Notes: generated by a model from the sequence alone, not told the origin. Positions 32,915-42,027 are shown, counted from the first letter of the stretch. The stretch is DNA of 64,000 bases from Paenibacillus macerans (GCF_023715465.1 NZ_JAMBOE010000001.1:372001-436000), one strand, 5' to 3'. A program made the numbers and translations.

Positions 32915-33783
32915 AGCCGGTCACCGTCCTTATCGTATTTGAAAAATCCTTCGCCCGTTTTCACGCCCAGATTGCCGGCGCGAACCATTTTCTTCAGCAC
33001 AAAGGATGGACGGTATTTCAGTTCGCCGAATTCGCGGAACATCCGTTCCAGCGCGGCCAGCACCGAATCCAGGCCGAAGCGGTCGGCCATTTCCAGCGGC
33101 CCGTATTGGAATTGGTACCCCATGTGCATGGCTTTGTCGATTTCTTCCGCGGAGGCGACACCTTCGCCAAGCACGTGCAGCGCTTCGTTGATCATAACGC
33201 AAATAATCCGGGATGTAACGAAGCCCGGGGATTCATATACCATGATGCCGTGCTTCTCCACAACTTCCTCCACAAAACGTTTCGTTTCTTCGAATGTGGA
33301 ATCCGAAGTTTTCAAGCCGCGGATAATTTCAACCAGATCGATTTTGGCAACAGGATAAATAAAGTGCATGCCAATAACCCGTTCCGGATATTTCGTGGAA
33401 CCGGCAATTTCCGTCAAGCTGAGAGTCGACGTATTGCTTGCCAAAATAATGTGGCTTGGGCAAACCTGATCCAACTGCTTGAACACTTCTTTTTTGGCGT
33501 TCACATCTTCCGAAATAGTCTCAATGACCATATCGCAGGTGCCGAGTTCGGCAAAATGAGTTACTTTATGGATTCGGGATAAAATCAGCTTTTTCTCGGC
33601 CTGCGTAATCGCCCATTTTTCGAGCTGCTTATCGAGACTCGTCTCAATCATGCTGTAAGCATGGTCCAATTTTTCGTTTGTTTCCTCCACCAGCAGCACA
33701 TCGAGCCCTTTGCCCGCGAGCATTTCGCTGATGCCCTGACCCATCGTGCCGCCGCCGATGACGCCTATTTTTTTGTAATTCAT
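32911..33783 (-). CDS. 3-hydroxybutyryl-CoA dehydrogenase
   Basis: The 290-residue enzyme oxidises or reduces 3-hydroxybutyryl-CoA/acetoacetyl-CoA with NAD(P). It has an N-terminal Rossmann domain (IGVIGGGTMGQGISE at 5-19; SNTSTLSLTEIA near 117) and a C-terminal 3HCDH domain (MHFIYPVAKIDLVEIIRG, then GFVTSRIICVMINEAL). The start at 33783 is chosen from the family N-terminus; the frame extends to 33849 without a site. Its stop overlaps the ackA start. The physiological pathway (butyrate, PHB or fatty-acid) is not shown by neighbours. An Hbd/PaaH-like function is well supported. Confidence 0.93.
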   Translation of the reverse strand: MNYKKIGVIGGGTMGQGISEMLAGKGLDVLLVEETNEKLDHAYSMIETSLDKQLEKWAITQAEKKLILSRIHKVTHFAELGTCDMVIETISEDVNAKKEVFKQLDQVCPSHIILASNTSTLSLTEIAGSTKYPERVIGMHFIYPVAKIDLVEIIRGLKTSDSTFEETKRFVEEVVEKHGIMVYESPGFVTSRIICVMINEALHVLGEGVASAEEIDKAMHMGYQFQYGPLEMADRFGLDSVLAALERMFREFGELKYRPSFVLKKMVRAGNLGVKTGEGFFKYDKDGDRL

Positions 33784-33905
33784 GGTCCTCTCGCTCCATC
33801 CTTTCATGATCTCTGCATAATATTGTTCCCCAGATGTCGAATAATACATCTTTTTATACCCAACATATAATAATATCTTAGCATGACGAAAAAGTAAAAA
33901 AAATA

Positions 33906-33929
33906 ACCGGCATCAAGTTTTATGCCGGT
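33906..33929 (-). terminator. Terminator overlapping the end of the FtsH-like gene
   Basis: ACCGGCAT and ATGCCGGT form a stem around CAAGTTTT, followed on the minus strand by TATTTTTTTTAC. The stop codon of the gene (33920-33922) lies inside the hairpin. Confidence 0.85.
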
Positions 33930-35425
33930 AAATGCAGACTGTCACGAAAATGACATCGGAATTGTTCGCCGGAAAGGCGTTCTTCTTTAAATAATACTTC
34001 GAGCGATTTGTCGAATACTGTCGAATATTGGATTAGCATTTCTTTTGTCTTTGCGGCCAGCTCATCCAAAATCCGCGTATTTTCGTTCATCAAAACCTCC
34101 GTCGTCACCATCTCCATGTTGACGATGCCAAGCGAAGTCAGTCCGGAGGTCATCATCGTATGGACGATTCTCAGCGCTTGTTCAAAGTCGTTGCTCGAGC
34201 CCGTGCTGCGCCCGCCGTAATAAATTTCTTCCGCGGCCGCGCCCGCCAGAGCAACCATGATTTGTCCTTCGAGATAGTCTTTCGTGTACAAATACTTTTC
34301 GTCCTGTGGGTTGTGCCGTACATAGCCAAGCGCTCTTCCGCGCGGACTAAGCGCGACTTGATTCACACTGCCCGGTGCGACAACCTCAGCGGCGATCGCG
34401 TGACCGAGCTCGTGGATCGCCACGCGGCGCTTCTCTTCCTCGTTCGCCTGCCGATCCGTCTTCTCGCCCATCATCACCTTATCGATCGCCATCGACAGAT
34501 GGGGCTGGAGGATTTCGGCCGCGCCTTCACGCATCGCGTAGATGGCCGCTTCGTTCATGACGCTTTCGAGCTGCGCCCCCGAAAATCCAAACGATTCCTC
34601 GGCCACCTTCTCCAGGCTGACGCTCTCGTGCATCGGCTTGTTTTTCGCATGCAGCTCCAGAATGTGAAGCCGGCCCTTTTTATCGGGCAGATCGACCTGA
34701 ATATGCCGGTCAAAACGGCCCGGCCGGAGCAACGCGCCGTCCAGCATTTCCTTGCGGTTGGTCGCGGCGATCAGGAGAATGCGTGGCGTCTCCGACGAAT
34801 AGATCCCGTCCATCTCCGTCAGGAGCTGGTTCAGCGTCTGGTCGTATTCGCGCTGCTGTCCGCCTTCCCGTTTGCCGCCGATCACCTCGATCTCATCGAT
34901 GAAAATGACCGCGTTCTCCTTATTTTCTTTGGCCGCGCGCGTCTTCGCTTCCTTAAACAGCTCGCGGATGCGGCTCGCGCCCACACCGACGTACATCTCC
35001 ACAAATTCGGAGCCCGAAGCTGCCACGAACACCGCGTTGGTATGCTGTGCGGCTGCTTTCGCCAGCAGCGTTTTCCCGGTCCCGGGAGGACCCGTCAACA
35101 AAATCCCTTTGATCGGCCGTATGCCAAATTTGCTGATTTCCTCGTGGCGCACCATAAAATCAAGCGCTTCGCGCAATTCCTGCTTAGCGCTCTCCTGGCC
35201 GCCGATTTCCTCAAACGTCAGCTTGGCCGGGCCTCTTTGCTGGCTTGTCCGCTGCTGGGCCGCTCCGATCGCAATTCCGCCCCCGCGCATTTTGATCGCC
35301 GCAAACAACACGCCGAACAAAACAAATAGAATCACAAGCGGTACGACGTTATAACCGACGATCGCCATGAACACGAGCAGCACCGGAATAAATCCTACCA
35401 CCGCCTCTGCCATCCATTTACGCAT
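33920..35425 (-). CDS. Compact FtsH-like membrane AAA metalloprotease
   Basis: The 501-residue protein has two adjacent N-terminal hydrophobic segments (about 8-24 and 27-45) with almost no loop between them, so it lacks the extracytoplasmic domain of canonical FtsH (about 640 residues). The AAA domain has Walker A GPPGTGKT at 112-119, Walker B VIFIDEIEV and second-region-of-homology ATNRKEMLDGALLRPGRFDR. The M41 protease motif HELGH is at about 338-342 and the third zinc ligand region reads STGSSNDFEQA. It should degrade membrane or cytoplasmic proteins with ATP. Its start overlaps the upstream gene by 8 bp. It is a paralogue type, not the housekeeping FtsH by size. Confidence 0.9.
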   Translation of the reverse strand: MRKWMAEAVVGFIPVLLVFMAIVGYNVVPLVILFVLFGVLFAAIKMRGGGIAIGAAQQRTSQQRGPAKLTFEEIGGQESAKQELREALDFMVRHEEISKFGIRPIKGILLTGPPGTGKTLLAKAAAQHTNAVFVAASGSEFVEMYVGVGASRIRELFKEAKTRAAKENKENAVIFIDEIEVIGGKREGGQQREYDQTLNQLLTEMDGIYSSETPRILLIAATNRKEMLDGALLRPGRFDRHIQVDLPDKKGRLHILELHAKNKPMHESVSLEKVAEESFGFSGAQLESVMNEAAIYAMREGAAEILQPHLSMAIDKVMMGEKTDRQANEEEKRRVAIHELGHAIAAEVVAPGSVNQVALSPRGRALGYVRHNPQDEKYLYTKDYLEGQIMVALAGAAAEEIYYGGRSTGSSNDFEQALRIVHTMMTSGLTSLGIVNMEMVTTEVLMNENTRILDELAAKTKEMLIQYSTVFDKSLEVLFKEERLSGEQFRCHFRDSLHLPA

Positions 35426-35951
35426 TTGGCCACGCCCCCAATCGTTCCGGAGTCCGCGGCAAAATGATAAACTTGCTGGCTTGTCCGTCCGTGAGCGTAA
35501 TGTAGACATTATCCTCGTCCATCTCCGCTTTGGCCGTCACCTTGGCGTTCGCCTGCTCCATCTGCTCCAGTGCTGACGTGATTTCCGTATACTTCTTTGT
35601 CTCCATCGCCTGCGCCACACTGAACAGCGCCTTCTGCCACAACTCGTCCAAAACCGGTGAGGAATGATCTTTCACGTCCAGCTTCAGCGTCCGGCTGCCG
35701 ATTTGCCGCTTTCCGTCTTGTTCTATTTTCTTTACCAGATTGCCGAGATCCGTCCCGGGTGCGAGATCCAGCTTCACGGCAAGTTCATTCGGCTTAATAT
35801 CCAACTGAACGCCGTTTACGCCATCATAAGTTTTTACGATATTTTCCAGCGGACGCTCAATCGCCCACTGCCGATATATGAACCATCCGCCAAACAGCAA
35901 TACGGCGGAAATGACAACACTCGATACAATTGGTCCAATACGCAGTTTCAC
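35418..35951 (-). CDS. Single-pass membrane protein, unknown, coupled to the FtsH-like protease
   Basis: The 177-residue product has one N-terminal membrane helix (residues 7-27, IVSSVVISAVLLFGGWFIY) and a soluble domain with alternating charged and hydrophobic stretches (GVQLDIKPNELAVKLDLAPG; VYITLTDGQASKFIILPR). No family is recognised. The GTG start at 35951 follows AGGGGGA. Its stop overlaps the start of the FtsH-like protease gene, so the two are translated together; an adaptor, inhibitor or substrate-presenting role is a reasonable guess only. Confidence 0.7.
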   Translation of the reverse strand: MKLRIGPIVSSVVISAVLLFGGWFIYRQWAIERPLENIVKTYDGVNGVQLDIKPNELAVKLDLAPGTDLGNLVKKIEQDGKRQIGSRTLKLDVKDHSSPVLDELWQKALFSVAQAMETKKYTEITSALEQMEQANAKVTAKAEMDEDNVYITLTDGQASKFIILPRTPERLGAWPNA

Positions 35952-36021
35952 GTGATGTCCCCCTTATCTATATTTCTGATTGGTTACTTTTAGCAAAAAC
36001 CATTGCTTATCGGATATAATT

Positions 36022-36095
36022 TTTGATATATCAAACCGTATATCAAATCCACAAATAAGAGTATATCACACGATCTATCAAATATCGAAAAAAAG
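36022..36095. promoter_or_regulatory. Palindromic AT-rich operator-like cluster
   Basis: TTTGATATATCAAA (36022-36035) is a perfect 14-bp palindrome. Two more TATCAAA elements follow, one within GTATATCAAATCC starting near 36039 and one in CTATCAAATATCG starting near 36076. The cluster lies 70-145 bp upstream of the membrane protein/FtsH-like pair, in AT-rich DNA with no gene between 35952 and 36151. Confidence 0.35.
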
Positions 36096-36151
36096 TATGA
36101 CTATATTTCAAATTTTAAATGGGTACACTGCTACATATTCTCAAGCATTTA

Positions 36152-36195
36152 CAAAAAAACGGCTTCCACGTTCAAGCAACTGAACATAGAAACCG
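36152..36195 (-). terminator. Terminator of the tseB-like gene
   Basis: On the minus strand, ACGGTTTCTATGTTCAG pairs (with some G-U and mismatch) with CTTGAACGTGGAAGCCGT and is followed by a run of seven T. Confidence 0.7.
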
Positions 36196-36233
36196 TATGC
36201 TTCAAAACTCTTATTCGGTTAACGCCATGCGGA

Positions 36234-36719
36234 TCAGCGGTTCGGAAGCGTAAATACATCCTCTAACGCCTCGCCGGTGCCGAAATCGTAAAAACGGTAA
36301 TAGTGATGGTCCTTTTGTTTATAAAACAACTGCCACACCAGCCGTTCATTATAGATGCCGGGCACCAGCCTGACGATATTGATTCCGGGCAGGCTTTTGT
36401 TGATGATCCCCCGCACCTGGTCCTCCGACACGCCTTCCGTAAGCAGCCGCACCTCGGGTGTATGCCCTTCCCGCAGCCACACCATCATCTCGCGGCCGGA
36501 TGCGTCTTTGCCCTGCACCACCCAGCACACTTCGTCCCATACCGATTTCCAGACTTTATCGCCCTGGACCAGGTCCGTCTCCTGTTTCGCCTGCTCTATC
36601 ACTGCATTCTCGCTTGCCCAAGTATCTTGAAGAACATAGATATAAAAACGGTGAAGGGCAAAAAGCACGATCACTAAAATCAGCAGCGAAAGCAGGAGCC
36701 ACTTGGTTCTCTTTCTCAA
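36234..36719 (-). CDS. TseB/YpmB-like cell-wall elongation regulator
   Basis: The 161-residue protein starts with a basic RKRTK stretch and one membrane helix (residues 6-26, LLLSLLILVIVLFALHRFYIYV), followed by a DUF5590 (YpmB) extracytoplasmic domain (WKSVWDEVCWVVQGKDASGREMMVWL; GINIVRLVPGIYNERLVWQLFY). In B. subtilis YpmB was renamed TseB and acts in cell-wall elongation with PBP2A. The TTG at 36719 follows AAAGGA at 8 bases; a longer frame to 36779 has no site. Its place near dinG and asnS agrees with B. subtilis ypmB. Confidence 0.82.
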   Translation of the reverse strand: MRKRTKWLLLSLLILVIVLFALHRFYIYVLQDTWASENAVIEQAKQETDLVQGDKVWKSVWDEVCWVVQGKDASGREMMVWLREGHTPEVRLLTEGVSEDQVRGIINKSLPGINIVRLVPGIYNERLVWQLFYKQKDHHYYRFYDFGTGEALEDVFTLPNR

Positions 36720-36787
36720 CCTTCTCTTCCTTTCCCCTGTAGCCAGTCGTTTAAACCCACCATTCGCACATACTCGCACAATCGCAG

Positions 36788-36992
36788 AAAATTAACGGTA
36801 ATTTGAGTCGTTATCGAACAATTTTACCTTGTGTCGGCAAAATAGCGGTAAATTTAGGCCTTATTTCCTCCGAAGACGGCAATATCCACCTTAATCACGG
36901 CCAGGGCAGGAAAATAACGACAAAAATGTCCCTTATTGTGGCCGAGACCTCTTCAAATCCGAAAATAACGCCTTTTTTTACCGCTAAATCGG
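36788..36992. repeat. Four-unit intergenic repeat array E
   Basis: Units begin at about 36791 (TTAACGGTAATTTGAGTCG), 36841 (AATAGCGGTAAATTTAGG), 36911 (AAAATAACGACAAAAATGTC) and 36962 (AAAATAACGCCTTTTTTTAC, ending CGCTAAAT). The last reads as the inverse of the first two. Spacing is about 50, 70 and 51 bp. It fills the gap between the tseB-like and mtaD genes together with the adjoining minisatellite. Confidence 0.75.
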
Positions 36993-37098
36993 CGCAATCG
37001 CAGGCTTAGTCATTAACGCAGCCATTAACGCAGCCATAGGCGCAGCCATAGGCGCAATCATAGGCGCAATCATAGGCGCAATCACAGGCTCAGTCACA
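36991..37098. repeat. 12-bp tandem repeat (nine units)
   Basis: Nine imperfect copies of GGCGCAATCATA run in register from 36991: variants include GGCGCAATCGCA, GGCTTAGTCATT, AACGCAGCCATT and GGCTCAGTCACA. It begins at the last unit of array E and ends about 90 bp before the mtaD stop codon. A 12-bp (four-codon) period on the minus strand gives an APM-rich open frame, which is not called as a gene. Confidence 0.85.
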
Positions 37099-37187
37099 AC
37101 CACTGCTGCAACTGCAACCGCAACACGATCACGACCATAGCCACACTGCCGCAACTGCAGCCTCACGCACCGTTCAGGGCCAAACCT

Positions 37188-38486
37188 CTAACGGGCCAGC
37201 AGCCCTTCGAAGGCCGCCTGCGCCTCATGGCGGATACGCTCCTCGTCGAGGGTAAGGCAAGCCCCGTGTTTGACCACCTGCTCGCCGTTAACCCACACAT
37301 GCTCTACGTCTTTGGAGCCGGCCGAATAGACGACATGGGAAACGTAATCCGTCTTCGGCAGGAAATGGGCCTGTTCCGTATTGAGGGCGATAAAATCCGC
37401 CTTCATGCCGGCCGCGAGTTTCCCCGTATTTGGCAAAAACACCGACTTCGCTCCGTATTCCGTGCCCATTTTGAGGGCTTCCAGCGCCGGAACGGCGGTA
37501 GGATCGCCGGAAACGCCTTTGTGGATCAACGCGGCAAGGCGGACCTCCTCCAACATGTCAAGGTTGTTGTTGCTGGCAGCGCCGTCCGTTCCAAGCGACA
37601 CGACCACGCCTTTGCTTAGCAGTTCCGGTACACGCGCCACGCCGCTGGCCAGCTTCAGGTTGCTGCCGGGATTGTGCGACACCGCCACGTTATGCGCCGC
37701 CAAAATCTCGATCTCTTCATCGGTCAAATGCACGGCGTGAGCAAGCAGCGATGGGCGGGAGAACATCCCGAGGTTCAGCAAATGCTGAACCGGTCTGACC
37801 CCGTAATCGTTCACGTTTTGCTCCACTTCCGCCCGCGTCTCTGACATATGCGTATGCATCGGCAGATCCAGATCATGAGCCGCTTGCACGAATTTCTCGA
37901 AAAATTCCGGCGGACACGTGTACGGCCCATGCGGCGAAATCATCGTCGTGATTCGGCCGTCCGCCCCGCCGTGCCAATTTTTCGCAAACGCGATCGCTTC
38001 GTTCAGCTTCTGCTGCTGCACATCCGGCGGGCACAACCCGATAACGCCGCGCATCAGCACAGCCCGAATGCCCGATTCCCGCACGACTTTGGCCACTTCA
38101 TCCATATGGTCGTACATGTCCAGGAAGGTAGTCGTTCCGCCCTTAAGCATCTCCAGCACAGCCAACGCCGTCCCGGCGTACACGTCGCCGGCGGTGAATT
38201 TAGCTTCCATCGGCCACATTTTTTCCTGAAGCCATGTCTGCAGCACCATGTCGTCGCCGTAACCGCGCAATAGCGACATCGCCGCATGGCCATGCGTGTT
38301 GATCAGCCCCGGCATAAACAGCAGCCCGTTTCCGTCAAAAGTTTCCGCGTCTGCCGCGCCTTCCGGAAGCTGCTCGCCGATATAGGAGATCGTATCGCCC
38401 TCAACGAGCATATAGCCTTTAACAATAGAACGGGCCTGGTCGAACACGACAAAGGTTCCGTTCTTGATTAACCATTTACGACTCAT
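37188..38486 (-). CDS. mtaD: 5-methylthioadenosine/S-adenosylhomocysteine deaminase
   Basis: The 432-residue amidohydrolase removes the amino group from MTA or S-adenosylhomocysteine in nucleoside recycling. Metal-binding motifs are visible: NTHGHAAMSLLRG near residue 63, HTHMSETRAEVEQN near 210, HAVHLTDEEIE near 245 and SLGTDGAASNN near 294. The ATG at 38486 lies within the end of rex (11-bp overlap) and follows AAAGGAA. Location next to rex is unusual; together with mtnB at 5.3 kb it gives two methylthio-nucleoside salvage functions in the window. Substrate choice within the family is not certain. Confidence 0.88.
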   Translation of the reverse strand: MSRKWLIKNGTFVVFDQARSIVKGYMLVEGDTISYIGEQLPEGAADAETFDGNGLLFMPGLINTHGHAAMSLLRGYGDDMVLQTWLQEKMWPMEAKFTAGDVYAGTALAVLEMLKGGTTTFLDMYDHMDEVAKVVRESGIRAVLMRGVIGLCPPDVQQQKLNEAIAFAKNWHGGADGRITTMISPHGPYTCPPEFFEKFVQAAHDLDLPMHTHMSETRAEVEQNVNDYGVRPVQHLLNLGMFSRPSLLAHAVHLTDEEIEILAAHNVAVSHNPGSNLKLASGVARVPELLSKGVVVSLGTDGAASNNNLDMLEEVRLAALIHKGVSGDPTAVPALEALKMGTEYGAKSVFLPNTGKLAAGMKADFIALNTEQAHFLPKTDYVSHVVYSAGSKDVEHVWVNGEQVVKHGACLTLDEERIRHEAQAAFEGLLAR

Positions 38487-39132
38487 GAGCAGGTTGTTCC
38501 TTTCCGTTTCCGTTATCCAAGTAATACGCCAAACTGAGCAAATCGGTCGTGAAATCGGCGGCATGAATGCGGACTTCCGGCGGCACCTTCAGAATTGTAG
38601 GGGCAAAGTTCAGAATCGCCCCGATTCCCGCCGCCACCAGTTGATCCGCCACGCGCTGCGCTTCAAAATCAGGCACGGTAATGATCCCGATCCGGATATT
38701 TTTCTCCCGCACCGTTTCCGTCAGCTCTTCGATCGGCTGGATTGTGATGTTGTTGATCTGCGTGCCGATCTTCGCCGGAGACGCGTCAAACACCGCCACG
38801 ATTTTCATGTTGTCCTTCAAATAAGCGTTGTAATTCGAAAGCGCGTGCCCCAAATTACCGGCGCCGACCAGCGCAACGTTGACCTTTTGGTCCAGATTGA
38901 GAATTTCCTGGATTTTCTCGATCAAATACGCGACATCGTAGCCGATGCCCTTTCGCCCGAAATCGCCGAAGTAGGCTAGATCTTTGCGGATCTGGGCCGG
39001 ATTGAGGTCGAGCTTCTGGCCGAGCTCCTGTGAGGATACCGTAGGCACCTCGCGCCGGCTCAGTTCGTTGAGAAAGCGCAAATACACCGGCAGCCGGCGT
39101 ACTACGGCATCGGAAATTTTTTCGGATTTCAT
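38476..39132 (-). CDS. rex: Redox-sensing transcriptional repressor Rex
   Basis: Rex senses the NADH/NAD+ ratio and represses fermentation and respiration genes. The 218-residue protein has an N-terminal winged helix (VVRRLPVYLRFLNELS; VSSQELGQKLDLNPAQIRKDLAYFG) and a Rossmann domain (VALVGAGNLGHALSNY near residue 87; GIITVPDFEAQRVAD near 155). It overlaps mtaD and lies 12 bp after dinG on the same strand. The adjacent ackA/hbd and the qcr operon farther along are plausible targets, but no clear operator was found by eye. Confidence 0.96.
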   Translation of the reverse strand: MKSEKISDAVVRRLPVYLRFLNELSRREVPTVSSQELGQKLDLNPAQIRKDLAYFGDFGRKGIGYDVAYLIEKIQEILNLDQKVNVALVGAGNLGHALSNYNAYLKDNMKIVAVFDASPAKIGTQINNITIQPIEELTETVREKNIRIGIITVPDFEAQRVADQLVAAGIGAILNFAPTILKVPPEVRIHAADFTTDLLSLAYYLDNGNGKEQPAHES

Positions 39133-39144
39133 ACGTTTATCCCC

Positions 39145-42027
39145 CTATTCTGACGCAGACTTAGAAACGTCTTCGTCTCCCGGACTTAACCATTCCGATA
39201 TGCGCGGAACCATCTGAGAGAGCGGCATATGCTCCATCTTCGGCCCGGGCAGTGAATATAAAAAGTATTTCCCATAGTAAGATTCTAAGATGCGGGTATC
39301 GTAAACAACCACGATCCCCCGGTCCTGCGAGGAGCGGACGAGCCTGCCGAATCCCTGCTTAAAGCGGATGACCGCCTGGGGCACGGACAGTTTCATGAAA
39401 GGATTTTTCTTCTCCTTCTGCAGCCGTTCGCTTTTCGCTTCCACCAGCGGATGGTTGGGGGGCTGGAAAGGCAGGCGGACGATCGCCAAGCTCGTCAAAG
39501 CTTCGCCCGGAATGTCCACGCCTTCCCAGAAGCTGCTCGTTCCCAGCAACACGGACGCCGCCTGGCCCTGGAACCGCCTTGTCAGCTTGCTGCGGCTGCC
39601 GCTGTCCATGCCTTGGCCGATAACCGTGATCCCCTGCGCCGACAGCAGCTCCTTCAGCGGATCATACACCTGCCGCAGCATCCGGTAAGACGTAAACAGC
39701 ACCAGCATGCGGCCTTTAGTCGCCACCGCGGTATCAGCGAGCGAATGCACCAGCGTACTGACGAAATGATCGTCGCCCACGCTCCCCTTCACGCTTGGAA
39801 AATCGCGCGGAATGACGAGCAGCGCCTGGTTCCGGTAATCAAACGGCGACGGCAGCATCGTCGTGTTCAGCCGGTCTTGCTCGGCCGCTTCCGTCAATCC
39901 CAACTGTTCGATCATATATTGGAACGACTTGTCGACCGACAGCGTCGCCGAGGTCATCACCACGCTTTTTTTTCTGTCGAAAAAATATTCCTTGAGCTGC
40001 GCGCTAACGTCGATCGGAACGGCATACATCTGCAGGGAGCGGCTGCGGAAATTCCCGTTCGCTTCCATCCAGTAAACCGTCTCCTCGCTCTCCAGCTTCA
40101 TGAAGAAACGCAGCGCATCCCGCTCGTTGGCCAAATCCTTGAATAAACCGTTGATGTCGGTCATCAGGCTTTCGGAGCCGAAATCCTCCTGATCTTCCCG
40201 GATTTGGGCGAGCATGCGGTCGCCCTTGCGAAGCACGTCCCCAAGCGCGACGTAAATCTGGTTCTCCAGCGCCGACAGCTTATCCCATTCCTGCGGTTTC
40301 TTTAGCGGAAGCAGTCGGTAAACGAATTGCCCCGGATCGCCGGGCGCGGCGTCACTCCGTTCCGGCATGAGCGCAAACAGCAGTTCGCTGAGCTTGTCCC
40401 AGCTCTCCTTCACATCGATCAGCGTCGGGTACATTTCGTCGATGATGGAACACCATTCGCCCGTTTTTTCGCCTCCCGCCGCTTGTAAAGCGATGCGGAG
40501 ATTCGGCAGTTGGCCGGTCTTGCTGTCCTTGAACAGCCGGGTAAGCGTATGAATGACGGTAAAATACTTCATATGAATGCCCAGATGTTTGCCCGCCACA
40601 TCCTCCAAATGATGCGCTTCGTCGATGACCAAGCGCTCGTACCCCGGCAGCAGCTGATGCCCGGCCTGGATATCGGTAAACAGCTTGGAGTGGTTCGTAA
40701 TGACCACATCGGCTACCCCGGCTTCATGTTTGGCCCGGTGGTAAAAGCATTTGCGGAACCACGGGCAGGACCGTCCGAGGCAGGAGTCCGACTCGCTGGC
40801 CACCGTTTCCCAGAAATCGCCGCCGCGATTGCCCAAATTGAGCTCTTCATCGTCGCCGTTGACCGTTTGTGTCAGCCACACGATCATTTGCGCCGCCGTC
40901 ATCACCTCTTCTTTCGGCGTAGCAAAGTCTTTTCTATTTATTTTATGTTCAAATTTGCGCAAGCACAAATAATGCTGCCTTCCTTTGAATACGGCAGCCA
41001 GGAAAGGAAACGGCACCACTTCGGTAAGCAGCGGAACATCTCTTTCCCGCAGCTGCTCCTGCAGATTGATGGTATGCGTGCTGACCATCACTTTTTCTTC
41101 CCGTTTGACGCTGTGATAGATCGCGGGCAGCAAGTATCCAAGCGATTTCCCCGTTCCGGTGCCCGCTTCGATCAGCAGGTGCTTATCCTCGGCAAAAGCC
41201 TGGCTCACTTCCTCCAGCATCTTGTTTTGCGCGTCCCGCTCCTCGTATTGGGGCAGCCTTTCGCGCAAGCGCTCCCTTACCTGTTCCATGAACTGCTCGA
41301 AGGACACACCCTCCAGCGGATTCTCCGCCATAACGCCCCGCGGAGATTCGATATCCATCCAATCCTCCGCCTGCAGCGCGAATTGGCGGTAATAGATGTA
41401 ACCGTCCTCGCTTTGCCCGGCTTCGCGTTCCTTCTCCTGGACCACGGCGTCAAAAAACCAACCGAGATCGCTGTCCTCACCCGCAAACAAGTCCGCCAGG
41501 CGCTGCAGCGTCAAAAGCGGCAGCCGCTCGCATTCCTCCAGGCATTTCAGGAAGATCAGCGCCGTCGCCAGGGCGTCGCTGTCCGCCTGGTGCGGCCGGT
41601 CGTGCTGGACCTCGAATTCGGCGGCCACGAGTCCAAGCTGATAGGAGGTCAGCGAAGGAAAGAGGATTTTCAGGAAATCCATCGTATCCAGAATCCGCCC
41701 CGTGAAGGGCAGATAGCCCGTTTTGTCCAAAGCGCTTTGCAGATAGTTGAAGTCGAAAGCGACATTGTGCCCGACCAGCACCACATCGTTCAGCAGCGGA
41801 ACCATCTCCATCATCACTTCGTCCAGGTCCGGCGCGTCCTTGACATCGCCTTCCGTAATCCCGGTCAATCCCGTAATGAACGGCGGGATCGGTACTCCCG
41901 GTTTGACGAAGGAGTGATACACCTGCGAAATCGACTTATCCGGTTCTATAATGGCAAGTCCCACTTGAATAATTTCATCGGAGGACTGGTTGCCCGTCGT
42001 TTCAAAATCGAGCACGGCATATTTCAT
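39145..42027 (-). CDS. dinG: DinG-family ATP-dependent helicase with 3'-5' exonuclease domain
   Basis: The 960-residue protein has an N-terminal DnaQ-like exonuclease domain (VLDFETTGNQ at 4-13; VGHNVAFDFNYLQ near 100; HQADSDALATALIF near 148) fused to an XPD/DinG helicase: Walker A EAGTGTGKSLGY near residue 288, DEAHHLEDVAG near 470, and VRLPFQPPNHP plus GFGRLVRSSQDRGIVVVYD near the C-terminus. This fusion is the form found in Bacillota. Four cysteines around GRSCPWFRKCFYHRAKH near 425 suggest an iron-sulfur or zinc site. It acts in DNA repair and replication-conflict resolution. Only the name links it to SOS; no LexA box was seen upstream. Confidence 0.95.
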   Translation of the reverse strand: MKYAVLDFETTGNQSSDEIIQVGLAIIEPDKSISQVYHSFVKPGVPIPPFITGLTGITEGDVKDAPDLDEVMMEMVPLLNDVVLVGHNVAFDFNYLQSALDKTGYLPFTGRILDTMDFLKILFPSLTSYQLGLVAAEFEVQHDRPHQADSDALATALIFLKCLEECERLPLLTLQRLADLFAGEDSDLGWFFDAVVQEKEREAGQSEDGYIYYRQFALQAEDWMDIESPRGVMAENPLEGVSFEQFMEQVRERLRERLPQYEERDAQNKMLEEVSQAFAEDKHLLIEAGTGTGKSLGYLLPAIYHSVKREEKVMVSTHTINLQEQLRERDVPLLTEVVPFPFLAAVFKGRQHYLCLRKFEHKINRKDFATPKEEVMTAAQMIVWLTQTVNGDDEELNLGNRGGDFWETVASESDSCLGRSCPWFRKCFYHRAKHEAGVADVVITNHSKLFTDIQAGHQLLPGYERLVIDEAHHLEDVAGKHLGIHMKYFTVIHTLTRLFKDSKTGQLPNLRIALQAAGGEKTGEWCSIIDEMYPTLIDVKESWDKLSELLFALMPERSDAAPGDPGQFVYRLLPLKKPQEWDKLSALENQIYVALGDVLRKGDRMLAQIREDQEDFGSESLMTDINGLFKDLANERDALRFFMKLESEETVYWMEANGNFRSRSLQMYAVPIDVSAQLKEYFFDRKKSVVMTSATLSVDKSFQYMIEQLGLTEAAEQDRLNTTMLPSPFDYRNQALLVIPRDFPSVKGSVGDDHFVSTLVHSLADTAVATKGRMLVLFTSYRMLRQVYDPLKELLSAQGITVIGQGMDSGSRSKLTRRFQGQAASVLLGTSSFWEGVDIPGEALTSLAIVRLPFQPPNHPLVEAKSERLQKEKKNPFMKLSVPQAVIRFKQGFGRLVRSSQDRGIVVVYDTRILESYYGKYFLYSLPGPKMEHMPLSQMVPRISEWLSPGDEDVSKSASE

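Noticed and set aside
36984..37166. 60-codon minus-strand APM-repeat frame
   Set aside because: It is simply the translation of the 12-bp minisatellite; no ribosome site.
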